Of a stretch of 64,000 nucleotides of DNA, positions 1 through 7,473 are shown in pieces. The stretch is taken from positions 186,001 to 250,000 of the forward strand of contig NZ_JACOPF010000001.1 in the NCBI RefSeq assembly GCF_014287475.1. The letters run 5' to 3'. The DNA is from Mediterraneibacter hominis. GTDB lineage: Bacteria > Bacillota > Clostridia > Lachnospirales > Lachnospiraceae. A program made the position numbers and the translations under genes. Positions within the stretch are counted from its first letter, which is position 1, and each line of letters opens with the position of its first letter. A model generated the notes under the pieces. The model searched no databases and was not told where the DNA came from. It saw nothing but the letters and a program-made list of their open reading frames with translations.

Positions 1-543
1 GTGACAAAAAGAATGTCACTTGTAATGGATAATCTGCGCTATGCTGTAGGGGGCTATTTTAAAGCACAGTTTAAGATTATGGCGGTAGTTTTTGTGATAC
101 TGCTGATAGGATTTGCAATTCTGGGGGTCAACTATTTTGTGCTCATAGCATTTTTAATTGCATTTCTGGATTTTCTTCCGTTTTTTGGAACGGGAACAGC
201 GATGATTCCCTGGGCAGTGTATAAATTCTTTATGGGAGATTATAAATCGACGGTGGTACTGGTCATATTCTATGTCGTTACCCAGCTTGTGAGACAGCTT
301 CTACAGCCAAAGCTAGTGGGAGACAGTATGGGATTAAACCCTCTTGTCACCTTATTTTTGCTGTATATCGGATACAGAATCAGTAGTGTAATCGGTATGA
401 TTCTGGCGGTGCCGATTGGAATGATTCTTATCAATATGTGCCAGGCAGGTGCATTTGATTATATTTTTGATGACGTGAAAATTCTGGTAGAAGGAATTCT
501 AGGACTCCGTGAGGAGAGAAAAGATTCAGAACAAAAAAAATGA
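1..543 (+). CDS. AI-2E/YtvI-family transporter, C-terminal part (cut by window edge)
   Basis: Only the last 180 residues are in the window; the GTG at base 1 is in frame but is probably not the true start, because family members are about 340-380 residues long. The visible part has several hydrophobic helices, a PFFGTGTAMIPW segment and the QPKLVGDSMGLNPLVTL segment typical of the AI-2E exporter family (YtvI in sporulating Firmicutes). The protein would be an integral inner-membrane permease; substrates of this family are mostly undefined, so autoinducer export should not be assumed. The charged tail RGEERK-like end is cytosolic in type. A strong hairpin follows the stop codon, so this is the end of a transcription unit. 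Family assignment is firm; the specific YtvI label is less so. Confidence 0.85.
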   Translation: MTKRMSLVMDNLRYAVGGYFKAQFKIMAVVFVILLIGFAILGVNYFVLIAFLIAFLDFLPFFGTGTAMIPWAVYKFFMGDYKSTVVLVIFYVVTQLVRQLLQPKLVGDSMGLNPLVTLFLLYIGYRISSVIGMILAVPIGMILINMCQAGAFDYIFDDVKILVEGILGLREERKDSEQKK

Positions 544-560
544 GAGGAAGGATAGTATAT

Positions 561-612
561 CAGCTTTGGAACCATATTTTTAAAATATGGTTCCAGGGCT
601 GAATTTTTATTC
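561..612 (+). terminator. Rho-independent terminator
   Basis: A near-perfect stem pairs GGAACCATATTTTA with its complement (about 568-594) and is extended by CAGC (561-564) pairing with GCTG (598-601). A T-rich tract follows. It ends the transporter transcript before the nrd promoter. Confidence 0.8.
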
Positions 613-647
613 GGAATAGTCATATTTTGTATGGAAAAAGAAAAAAT

Positions 648-663
648 ACACAATATATTGTAT
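648..663 (+). promoter_or_regulatory. NrdR box upstream of ribonucleotide reductase genes
   Basis: The sequence ACACAATATATTGTAT differs at one clear position from the palindromic NrdR-box consensus (ACACWATATATWGTGT type). It lies just upstream of the nrd promoter at 671-699. NrdR boxes usually come in pairs a whole number of helical turns apart. A second, much weaker AT-rich match overlaps the -10 region near 688-700, but its spacing is not ideal. Repression by NrdR at high dATP is the known family behaviour; its operation here is inferred. Confidence 0.7.
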
Positions 664-670
664 GTCCATG

Positions 671-699
671 TTGAAAATAATCTAATTCTAGTATATAAT
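671..699 (+). promoter_or_regulatory. Sigma-A-type promoter of the nrd operon
   Basis: TTGAAA (671-676) and a perfect TATAAT (694-699) are separated by 17 bases, about 50 bases before the nrdA start. An AGGAGG ribosome binding site precedes the ATG at 749. Confidence 0.75.
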
Positions 700-748
700 C
701 GCTGTATATCTTATTTTTAGGCTGTAATAAAAAATCAGGAGGACGTCC

Positions 749-2998
749 ATGGCAGATTGTATAAATGAATGGGGAAGAGAATTAAATATAGAGGGAATTG
801 CAGAAGTGATGGAGGGAATCAAGCAAGATTTTCCAGGAGATATATATTCTTTACATGTATTAGAAGAACGGTGCAGTGGATTTTTAAAGCCGGGAATGAA
901 AGAAAAAGAACGCCTGAAGATGCTTATAAAAGCGGCCACAGAGCTGACAAGTCAGGAGGCGCCGGAGTGGGAAAAAATTGCCGGAAGGCTGCTGGCGTTT
1001 CAGTTTTACTGCAATTTGAAAGAGGAAGAAGCAAAACGAGGTATTCACAATTTTTATGAAAAAGTTTGTTATCTCGTCCGGCAGGGGCTTTACGGCAGCT
1101 ATATTCTGGAGGCATACAGCAGCGAAGAGCTTCATACAGCACAGACCTATATTGTGCAAGAAAGAGATAAATTATTTACATTTTCCGGTCTAGAGCTGCT
1201 TTTAAAAAGGTATGTTGTATCGACACACCAGCATGTACCTCTGGAAAGCCCGCAGGAAATGTTCTTAGGGATTGCGCTGCATCTTGCCATGAGGGAAAAG
1301 AAGAAGCGGATGAGTTGGGTGAAACGTTTTTATGATATTTTTTCCAAAATGGAGGTGACAATGGCTACGCCCACACTGTCAAACGCGAGAAAGCCTTTCC
1401 AGCAGCTTAGTTCCTGCTTTATTGATGTGGTGCCGGACAGCTTAAAGGGAATCTTCCGTTCGATAGATAATTTTGCACAGGTAAGCAAATATGGAGGCGG
1501 GATGGGACTGTACTTTGGCAAGGTGCGTGCGGCAGGCAGTTCTATCCGCGGCTTTGAGGGCGCGGCAGGCGGCGTGATACGGTGGATACGTATTGTAAAT
1601 GACACAGCAGTTGCAGTAGATCAGCTTGGAGTACGATCCGGAGCAGCCGCCGTCTATTTAGATGCATGGCACAGGGATCTGCCGGAGTTTTTACAAATCC
1701 GGACAAATAATGGAGATGAGAGACTAAAAGCCCATGATGTATTTCCGGCAGTGTGCTATCCTGATCTTTTCTGGAGGCTGGCAAAGGAGAATCTGGAACA
1801 GGACTGGTATCTGATGTGTCCGCATGATATTTTTTTGGTAAAAGGCTATTGCCTGGAAGACTGTTATGGGGAAGAATGGGAAGAAAAATACTGGGATTGT
1901 GTGCAGGATAGGCGGATCACAAAAAGAACAATCCGGCTGAAGGATATCGTGCGCCTGATTATTAAATCAGCAGCAGAGACTGGGACTCCGTTTGCATTTA
2001 ACCGGGATACAGTAAACCGCGCCAATCCGAATCCGCACAGGGGAATGATATACTGCTCGAACTTGTGTACAGAAATCGCACAGAATATGTCTGGTATTTC
2101 TGATATGGATTCGAAAATACAGACAGAAGAGGGAGATACGGTTGTAGTGAAGACAACGAAGGCAGGAGATTTTGTTGTCTGCAATCTCGCCTCACTGACA
2201 CTGGGACGCCTTCCTATCCACAATTTAGAATATACCAGGGAGGTAGTACGTACAGCGGTAAGAGCGCTGGACAATGTAATCGATCTGAATTTCTACCCTC
2301 TCCCTTATGCGGAAATTACAAACAGAAATTACAGGGCAATAGGGCTTGGGGTAAGCGGATACCATCATATGCTGGCAAAGAATCAGATAAAATGGGAATC
2401 AGAAGAACACCTTGCGTTTGTGGACAGTCTGTTTGAGGAACTGAACTATGCCTCTATAGAAGCAAGCAGTGATTATGCGGCAGAGAAAGGAAGCTACCGG
2501 TATTTCAAAGGATCAGACTGGGAAACAGGGGCTTACTTTGAAAAGAGGGGATATGATTCTGAAAAATGGCAGAAGTTAAGAGAAAAAGTAAAGAAACAGG
2601 GAATGAGGAATGCATATCTTCTGGCGGTTGCTCCAACAAGCTCGACTTCTATTATTTCAGGGACGACAGCCGGAGTAGATCCGGTGATGAAGAAGTTTTT
2701 TCTGGAGGAGAAAAAAGGGGCGATGCTACCGCGGACAGCGCCGGAGCTGAATATGGAAACGTATTGGTATTATAAGAACGCGCATTTGATCGACCAGAGG
2801 TGGTCAGTGCGGGCGTGCGGTATAAGGCAGAGGCATATAGACCAGGCACAGTCTGTAAATCTCTATATTACAAATGAGTATACGATGCGGCAGGTGTTAG
2901 ATCTGTATCTTCTTGCCTGGGAAAGGAAAGTCAAGACAATCTATTATGTGCGGTCTAAGTCCCTGGAGGTTGAGGAATGTGAATCCTGTTCTTCCTGA
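749..2998 (+). CDS. nrdA: Class I ribonucleoside-diphosphate reductase, alpha (catalytic) subunit
   Basis: This 749-residue protein reduces ribonucleoside diphosphates to deoxyribonucleotides together with the beta subunit encoded next. The catalytic set is visible: Cys223 in SSCF, the NLCTE signature with Asn438, Cys440 and Glu442, Cys478 in VVCNLAS, the PTSSTS phosphate-binding loop, and a C-terminal redox pair CESC (744-747). The N-terminal region aligns in spacing with NrdA (LIKAA, SQEAPEW) but the KRDG-type nucleotide motif of the ATP-cone is absent, so allosteric activity control by dATP may be altered. The start is supported by AGGAGG a few bases upstream. The operon continues with nrdB after 73 bases that contain a small GCTTGC/GCAAGC hairpin. 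Regulation by NrdR is likely. Confidence 0.95.
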   Translation: MADCINEWGRELNIEGIAEVMEGIKQDFPGDIYSLHVLEERCSGFLKPGMKEKERLKMLIKAATELTSQEAPEWEKIAGRLLAFQFYCNLKEEEAKRGIHNFYEKVCYLVRQGLYGSYILEAYSSEELHTAQTYIVQERDKLFTFSGLELLLKRYVVSTHQHVPLESPQEMFLGIALHLAMREKKKRMSWVKRFYDIFSKMEVTMATPTLSNARKPFQQLSSCFIDVVPDSLKGIFRSIDNFAQVSKYGGGMGLYFGKVRAAGSSIRGFEGAAGGVIRWIRIVNDTAVAVDQLGVRSGAAAVYLDAWHRDLPEFLQIRTNNGDERLKAHDVFPAVCYPDLFWRLAKENLEQDWYLMCPHDIFLVKGYCLEDCYGEEWEEKYWDCVQDRRITKRTIRLKDIVRLIIKSAAETGTPFAFNRDTVNRANPNPHRGMIYCSNLCTEIAQNMSGISDMDSKIQTEEGDTVVVKTTKAGDFVVCNLASLTLGRLPIHNLEYTREVVRTAVRALDNVIDLNFYPLPYAEITNRNYRAIGLGVSGYHHMLAKNQIKWESEEHLAFVDSLFEELNYASIEASSDYAAEKGSYRYFKGSDWETGAYFEKRGYDSEKWQKLREKVKKQGMRNAYLLAVAPTSSTSIISGTTAGVDPVMKKFFLEEKKGAMLPRTAPELNMETYWYYKNAHLIDQRWSVRACGIRQRHIDQAQSVNLYITNEYTMRQVLDLYLLAWERKVKTIYYVRSKSLEVEECESCSS

Positions 2999-3071
2999 AT
3001 ATTGCTTGCGCAGGCAAGCTCTGGAGAAAAAGAAATGTATGAATGAATTGTCTTGTTATTAGGAGGAGAAT

Positions 3072-4121
3072 ATGAAAGAAAAGCTATTGGCGCGCAAGCC
3101 TCTGTTTAATCCCAGAGGTGACACAGACATTCGGAAAAGACGCATGATCGGCGGCAACACGACGAATCTAAACGATTATAATAATCTGAAATATTCCTGG
3201 GCATCCGCTTGGTACAGACAGGCAATGAATAATTTTTGGATTCCGGAGGAAATTAATCTTGCACAGGATGCGAAAGATTATTTGAAACTACAAAAGGCGG
3301 AGAAAAAAGCATATGACAAAATCTTATCCTTTTTGGTTTTTCTGGACTCTATACAGACGGCAAACCTTCCCTGTGTGGGAGAATATATTACGGCTAATGA
3401 AGTGAACCTGTGTTTAAATATACAGACCTTTCAGGAGTGTGTACATTCACAGTCCTATTCCTATATGCTGGATACAATCTGTTCTCCGGAGGAGAGGATG
3501 GATATTTTATATCAGTGGAAGACAGATGAACATCTGCTTAAGAGAAATACATTTATTGGGGACTGCTATAACGCATTTCAAAAGAAGAAAGATGCAGGAA
3601 CACTTTTAGAAGTGATGATGGCGAACTATATTCTGGAAGGGATTTATTTTTATTCTGGATTTATGTTTTTTTATAATCTGTCCAGAAATGGTAAAATGCC
3701 TGGTTCGGCTCAGGAAATCCGTTATATTAACCGGGATGAGAATACACATCTGTGGCTTTTTAGAAATATTATACTGGAATTAAAAAAAGAGTGTCCGGAG
3801 TTATTTGATGCGGCAATGGAAGCAAGGCTGCAGGCTCTCCTTGAAGAGGGCGTGCGCCAGGAGATTGCATGGGGACACTATGTGATCGGAGATGCGATCC
3901 CCGGATTGAACAAAAAGATGATTACAGAATATATTCAATATCTTGGTAATCTGCGGTGGACGTCGCTTGGTTATAAAGCGTTATATCCGGGATATGAAAA
4001 AGAACCAGAATCCATGAAGTGGGTATCCCAGTATGCCAATGCGAATATGGTAAAAACAGATTTCTTTGAAGCACGTTCTACCGCATATGCGAAATCCACA
4101 GCACTGACGGATGATTTGTAG
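3072..4121 (+). CDS. nrdB: Class I ribonucleoside-diphosphate reductase, beta (radical-generating) subunit
   Basis: The 349-residue ferritin-like subunit houses the metal cofactor and radical used by the alpha subunit. Ligand candidates are Asp92 (FLDSIQ), Glu122 and His125 in ECVHSQSY, Glu189 (LEGIYFYSGF), and Glu223/His226 (RDENTH). The radical tyrosine is Tyr129, at the E-x2-H-x3-Y position, so this is the conventional tyrosyl-radical type and not the class Ic form that lacks it. No NrdI flavodoxin gene is adjacent, which leaves the Fe/Fe versus Mn/Mn question open. AGGAGG lies about 6 bases before the ATG. Length is normal for the family. Confidence 0.95.
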   Translation: MKEKLLARKPLFNPRGDTDIRKRRMIGGNTTNLNDYNNLKYSWASAWYRQAMNNFWIPEEINLAQDAKDYLKLQKAEKKAYDKILSFLVFLDSIQTANLPCVGEYITANEVNLCLNIQTFQECVHSQSYSYMLDTICSPEERMDILYQWKTDEHLLKRNTFIGDCYNAFQKKKDAGTLLEVMMANYILEGIYFYSGFMFFYNLSRNGKMPGSAQEIRYINRDENTHLWLFRNIILELKKECPELFDAAMEARLQALLEEGVRQEIAWGHYVIGDAIPGLNKKMITEYIQYLGNLRWTSLGYKALYPGYEKEPESMKWVSQYANANMVKTDFFEARSTAYAKSTALTDDL

Positions 4122-4234
4122 AAAAATTTTATTAGAATTAGACAAGTATGGATAAACTATAGGGGAATACATTGAAAAAAGAAGATGAGTATGCTATTAT
4201 GAGGAACAGAAAAAGAAAATGGAGGTGTAGTACA

Positions 4235-4396
4235 ATGAAAAAATATATTTGTGATGTATGTGGATACATTTATGATGAAGCAGCAGGGGATCCGGATAAC
4301 GGAATTGAGCCGGGAACAAAATGGGAGGATGTGCCGGACGATTTTCTATGTCCTCTGTGCGGAGTTGGAAAAGACCAGTTTTCTGAGACAGAATAA
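4235..4396 (+). CDS. Rubredoxin
   Basis: This 53-residue protein carries one iron bound by four cysteines in two CxxC loops: Cys6/Cys9 (CDVCG) and Cys39/Cys42 (CPLCG). The aromatic core residues ([20 protein letters not shown]) are all conserved. An in-frame ATT/ATG extension back to 4172 is possible, but GGAGGTG eight bases before the ATG at 4235 and the family length favour the short form. Rubredoxins transfer single electrons, often in oxygen or peroxide detoxification in anaerobes. Its place directly after nrdB, before a terminator, suggests co-transcription. A role in reducing or protecting the reductase is only an inference. Confidence 0.95.
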   Translation: MKKYICDVCGYIYDEAAGDPDNGIEPGTKWEDVPDDFLCPLCGVGKDQFSETE

Positions 4397-4423
4397 ACAA
4401 TAGTGAGAAAAAGGGTAGAAGAG

Positions 4424-4468
4424 AGTGCCGTCCAATCGTCAAGTTAGATGATTGGACGGCACTTTCGT
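4424..4468 (+). terminator. Terminator after rubredoxin
   Basis: A perfect 14-bp stem, AGTGCCGTCCAATC (4424-4437) with its complement (4450-4463), has a 12-base loop and is followed by a short T-containing tract. The T run is weak, so it could also act as a processing or 3'-protection structure. No gene is seen between here and the GntR promoter at 4642. Confidence 0.65.
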
Positions 4469-4625
4469 GTATTTCGCAAATACATATGCCTTTTTTTCAT
4501 ATCCGGAAATCCGCAGTCGCACTTGCATACCGAAAGCCTGGTTTGTTCCATTAAAAAGAAAAGTCCTGTCGAACGGGAGACACACGCGCGCAAAACAAGA
4601 ACATACGTAATTTTTAAACTAAAAC

Positions 4626-4674
4626 AAACAGTATATAACAGTTGACAACAGTTATAAACTGTTATATACTGTTT
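4626..4674 (+). promoter_or_regulatory. Promoter with overlapping palindromic operator for the GntR/ABC operon
   Basis: A consensus TTGACA (4642-4647) and TATACT (4665-4670) are exactly 17 bases apart. A perfect 18-bp inverted repeat (4626-4643 and 4657-4674) covers the whole promoter, and a nested repeat AACAGTT-ATA-AACTGTT (4647-4663) sits between -35 and -10. The half-site ACAGTT thus recurs three times. This is the arrangement expected of an autorepressing YtrA-type GntR regulator encoded directly downstream. Confidence 0.8.
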
Positions 4675-4694
4675 GTGGATGGAGGAGAGAACAT

Positions 4695-5066
4695 ATGAAA
4701 ATAATAATAAATAGTTCATCGATGGTACCAATCTATGAACAAATTGTAGAACAAATAAAAGCCCTTATCATAAGCGGAGAACTACAAGAAAATGATAACC
4801 TGCCATCTGTCCGGACTTTATCAAAAGAATTAAGAATCAGTGCACTTACTGTGAAAAAGGCGTATGACTTTCTGGAACAAGAAGGATTTACTGTGACAGT
4901 ACATGGAAAAGGCACCTACGTTGCAAAGGCTAATAAAGAAAGAATGATGGAGGAATACAGAAAAGAGATTGAGACAGAATTAGAAGAAGTCATCCGAAAA
5001 GCAAAAAGGTATGGGGTGACGACGGAAGAAATCCGCGAACTGACGGAATTGATATTGGAGGGATAA
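4695..5066 (+). CDS. GntR-family transcriptional regulator, YtrA subfamily
   Basis: The 123-residue protein has an N-terminal winged helix-turn-helix (about residues 10-78, with IYEQIVEQIKALI, LPSVRTLSKEL and the VHGKGTYV wing) and only a short helical C-terminal tail. That short tail is typical of the YtrA subfamily, which usually regulates an adjacent ABC transporter. GGAGGAG precedes the ATG. The downstream ATPase gene starts three bases after the stop codon, so the two are translationally close. It is likely to bind the 18-bp inverted repeat that covers its own promoter; the signal it responds to is unknown. Confidence 0.9.
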   Translation: MKIIINSSSMVPIYEQIVEQIKALIISGELQENDNLPSVRTLSKELRISALTVKKAYDFLEQEGFTVTVHGKGTYVAKANKERMMEEYRKEIETELEEVIRKAKRYGVTTEEIRELTELILEG

Positions 5067-5069
5067 GTT

Positions 5070-5921
5070 ATGCTTAAAATGGACAGAGTAGAGAAAGGAT
5101 ATGAGAAGTTTAGGCTGCAGTGTTCTCTGGAGGTAAAACCAGGCTTTGTTACAGGACTTGTGGGACCTAATGGCGCAGGAAAATCTACTGCCTTTAAAGC
5201 GGCGCTTGGTCTGATACATACAGACGGGGGAAAAGTAGAGATTTTTGGAAAAGACAGTGCGAAGCTGACGAATAGAGACAAAGCAGAAATTGGGGTGGTA
5301 CTTGCGGATTCCGGCTTTAGTGAATATTTGTCTATAAAAGATATAAGCAGAGTGATGTCTGCTTTGTATCCTGGGTTTGAGAAAACGAAATTTTTAAAAC
5401 AATGTGAGCAGTTTCACCTTCCCGTGAATAAAAGAGTGAAAACATTTTCTACAGGAATGAAGGCAAAGCTAAAACTCCTTCTGGCATTGTCACATAAGGC
5501 TAAGATGCTGGTACTAGACGAACCGACGGCTGGGCTGGACGTTGCAGCAAGAGAAGACCTGCTGGATATTTTAAGAGAATACATGGAGGAGGACACCGAG
5601 AGGGCTATCTTGATAAGTTCTCATATTTCAGGAGATTTGGAAGGCTTGTGTGATGATCTGTATTTGATACAGGACGGGCAGATTGTTATGCATGAAGAGA
5701 CGGATATTCTGCTCGATCAGTATGGAGTTTTAAAGGTAGATGAAGAACAGTTTCGCAATTTAGACACACAATATATTCTGCGCAGGAGAAAAGAAACATT
5801 TGGATATCGCCTGTTGACCGATCAGAAACAATATTATGTGGAAAATTATCCTAAAATGGTGATAGAAAATGCAAACATTGACGAGGTTGTATTGATGATG
5901 ATGAAGGGAGAAGAATTATGA
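5070..5921 (+). CDS. ABC transporter ATP-binding protein (ABC-2 type, YtrB-like)
   Basis: This 283-residue nucleotide-binding protein has Walker A GPNGAGKST (32-40), an ABC signature of the relaxed form STGMK (127-131), Walker B ending in Asp150 with catalytic Glu151, and an H-loop histidine in ISSHISG. A C-terminal region of about 70 residues after the ATPase fold is specific to ABC-2 exporters of this group. Its stop overlaps the start of the permease gene (ATGA), showing tight coupling. Together with the GntR regulator it forms a three-gene module resembling those induced by cell-wall-active compounds in Firmicutes; the substrate cannot be read from the sequence. Confidence 0.92.
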   Translation: MLKMDRVEKGYEKFRLQCSLEVKPGFVTGLVGPNGAGKSTAFKAALGLIHTDGGKVEIFGKDSAKLTNRDKAEIGVVLADSGFSEYLSIKDISRVMSALYPGFEKTKFLKQCEQFHLPVNKRVKTFSTGMKAKLKLLLALSHKAKMLVLDEPTAGLDVAAREDLLDILREYMEEDTERAILISSHISGDLEGLCDDLYLIQDGQIVMHEETDILLDQYGVLKVDEEQFRNLDTQYILRRRKETFGYRLLTDQKQYYVENYPKMVIENANIDEVVLMMMKGEEL

Positions 5922-6574
5922 AAGGATTGCTGTTAAAAGACTTCTGTATATCAAAACTACAGAAAACCTTTATAATACTCATAGTGATTATGGGAGCTGT
6001 GTTTACTTATCTGTGGAAGAGTCCCTCTTATATGGTGAGCTTTCTTACTTTTATTGCCACTCTATTTGTACTGACAACGATCAGCTATGATGAATTTGAC
6101 AATGGATATTCTTTCCTGTTTACACTGCCTGTTTCCAGGAAACTTTACGTTACAGAAAAATATGTATTCGCACTTCTTTTAGGAGCAGGGATTTGGTGTA
6201 TTACAACAGCTTTAGCAGCGGTATACGTGGCAGTAACAGGGGCGGCAGAATTAAATACAGACTGGATAATGAGCTATATTATTTATTTAGGGTTTGTACT
6301 GTTAATTGTAGCGGTGACTGTGCCTGTTCAACTGAAATTCGGAGGAGAAAAGGGGCGGATAGCAATGATTATTGTACTGGGCGGAATGTTTCTGGCAGGC
6401 TGGGTGATTGTCAAAGGCTTGAAAAAAATAGGTATGGATGTGGAAGCAGTCTTGGATAAAACTTCTTCTATGGGAATAGCTGTATTTCTAGGCATATGGT
6501 TTGTAATTTTCTGTATTATCTTGTTCATCTCCTTTGGAGTAAGTGTCAAAATTATGGAAAGAAAGGAATTCTAA
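5918..6574 (+). CDS. ABC-2 type transporter permease
   Basis: A 218-residue membrane protein with about six hydrophobic helices and an N-terminal MKGLLLKDF cytosolic start typical of ABC-2 permeases in GntR-linked operons. The LPVSRKLYVTEKY segment between helices 2 and 3 is the characteristic coupling region. The start codon overlaps the stop of the ATPase gene by four bases. It should form the membrane channel half of a full transporter as a homodimer. No clear terminator follows; the next promoter is at 6654. Confidence 0.88.
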   Translation: MKGLLLKDFCISKLQKTFIILIVIMGAVFTYLWKSPSYMVSFLTFIATLFVLTTISYDEFDNGYSFLFTLPVSRKLYVTEKYVFALLLGAGIWCITTALAAVYVAVTGAAELNTDWIMSYIIYLGFVLLIVAVTVPVQLKFGGEKGRIAMIIVLGGMFLAGWVIVKGLKKIGMDVEAVLDKTSSMGIAVFLGIWFVIFCIILFISFGVSVKIMERKEF

Positions 6575-6653
6575 ACAGGTATTTCTGTTAGAGCAGGGAT
6601 AGAAAGTACAACATAGCGACATTCGTAAGTGTTGTTAAAAAACATTATTTAGC

Positions 6654-6706
6654 TTGACAGAGGAAATAGTATGTTGTATTATAACGTTGTTATATAACGC
6701 TGTTAT
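6654..6706 (+). promoter_or_regulatory. Promoter with two tandem palindromic operators for the TetR gene
   Basis: TTGACA (6654-6659) and TATTAT (6677-6682) have a 17-base spacer. Immediately downstream lie two back-to-back 13-bp palindromes of the form ATAAC-N3-GTTAT (6681-6693 and 6694-6706), identical except for one central base, overlapping the end of the -10 and the likely start of transcription. This is a good candidate for autorepression by the TetR protein encoded at 6718. Confidence 0.75.
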
Positions 6707-6717
6707 GTGGAGGCAAT

Positions 6718-7335
6718 ATGGAGGAAAAAATACCAGACACATTGGAAAGGATTTTGCAAGCTGCTATGGAGGAGTTTTCTGAAAAGGGCTTCCTTGGAGC
6801 TTCTCTGCGCCAGATTGTAAAACGTGCCGGAGTGACCACAGGGGCTTTTTATGGTTACTTTTCCAGTAAAGAAACACTGTTCTCTTCTATTGTAGAACCT
6901 CATGCCGACATCCTGATGAGTAAATATATGGAGGCTCATGGCTCTTTTTCAAAGCTTCCGGCGGAAAAACAGCCGGAGCATATGGGGGTAGAGTCGAATT
7001 TTTATATTCATTGGATGGTGGACTACATTTGTAAGCACCGGGAGCCTGTAAAGCTGCTGCTCTGTGGAGCAGAAGGTACTGGATATGAGAATTTTGTTCA
7101 TAATATGGTTGAAATAGAAGTAGAAAGTACCCTTAAATATGTGGAAACGCTTCGCTGTCTGGGACATGACATTTCCAATCTGAATCGGTCTTTGTGCCAC
7201 ATTATTGCCAGTGGTATGCTAGGTGGCATCTTCGAGATCGTGATCCACGATATCCCTAGAGAACAGGCTATGCGGGATGTAGAGCAGCTTCAGGCGTTCT
7301 ATACTGCTGGATGGCTAAAACTAATGTCGCCATGA
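6718..7335 (+). CDS. TetR/AcrR-family transcriptional regulator
   Basis: The 205-residue protein has a canonical N-terminal TetR helix-turn-helix (about residues 9-55: ILQAAMEEFSEKGF, SLRQIVKRAGVTTGAFYGYF, KETLF) and a helical ligand-binding C-terminal domain without recognisable specificity. GGAGGC lies upstream of the ATG. It stands directly before two ABC exporter genes, an arrangement in which the regulator usually represses the exporter or itself. The tandem palindromes at its own promoter are not repeated before the exporter genes, where a different palindrome (7427-7442) is seen, so its control of the exporter is not certain. Confidence 0.92.
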   Translation: MEEKIPDTLERILQAAMEEFSEKGFLGASLRQIVKRAGVTTGAFYGYFSSKETLFSSIVEPHADILMSKYMEAHGSFSKLPAEKQPEHMGVESNFYIHWMVDYICKHREPVKLLLCGAEGTGYENFVHNMVEIEVESTLKYVETLRCLGHDISNLNRSLCHIIASGMLGGIFEIVIHDIPREQAMRDVEQLQAFYTAGWLKLMSP

Positions 7336-7364
7336 CGAAAAAGGGGACAGCAGCTATATACAAG

Positions 7365-7418
7365 GGCACTCTGCATCCTTGAATAAACAGAGTGCCACAG
7401 AGTAATCCTATTTTTTTT
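7365..7418 (+). terminator. Hairpin after the TetR gene, possible terminator or attenuator
   Basis: GGCACTCTG (7365-7373) pairs perfectly with CAGAGTGCC (7388-7396). A run of eight T lies at 7411-7418, about 14 bases after the stem, which is too far for a textbook intrinsic terminator. It may terminate partially or mark a processing site between the regulator and the exporter genes. Confidence 0.45.
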
Positions 7419-7426
7419 ATTCATAA

Positions 7427-7442
7427 GTTAGCCATAACTAAC
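7427..7442 (+). promoter_or_regulatory. Palindrome GTTAG-N6-CTAAC before the ABC exporter genes
   Basis: A perfect GTTAG/CTAAC inverted repeat, followed by another TAAC, lies 32 bases before the exporter start codon. It looks like an operator half-site pair and differs from the ATAAC-N3-GTTAT sites at the TetR promoter, so it may bind another regulator. No convincing -35/-10 pair was found around it. Confidence 0.4.
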
Positions 7443-7473
7443 TAACATGTTTCTTATTAAAGGAGGTTATTCA

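Noticed and set aside
1..3. GTG at base 1 as a real start codon
   Set aside because: The protein lacks the N-terminal half of the AI-2E family, so the gene is simply cut by the window edge.
4448..4645. 65-codon frame between rubredoxin and the GntR gene
   Set aside because: It begins within a terminator stem, runs into the GntR promoter, lacks a ribosome binding site and resembles nothing.
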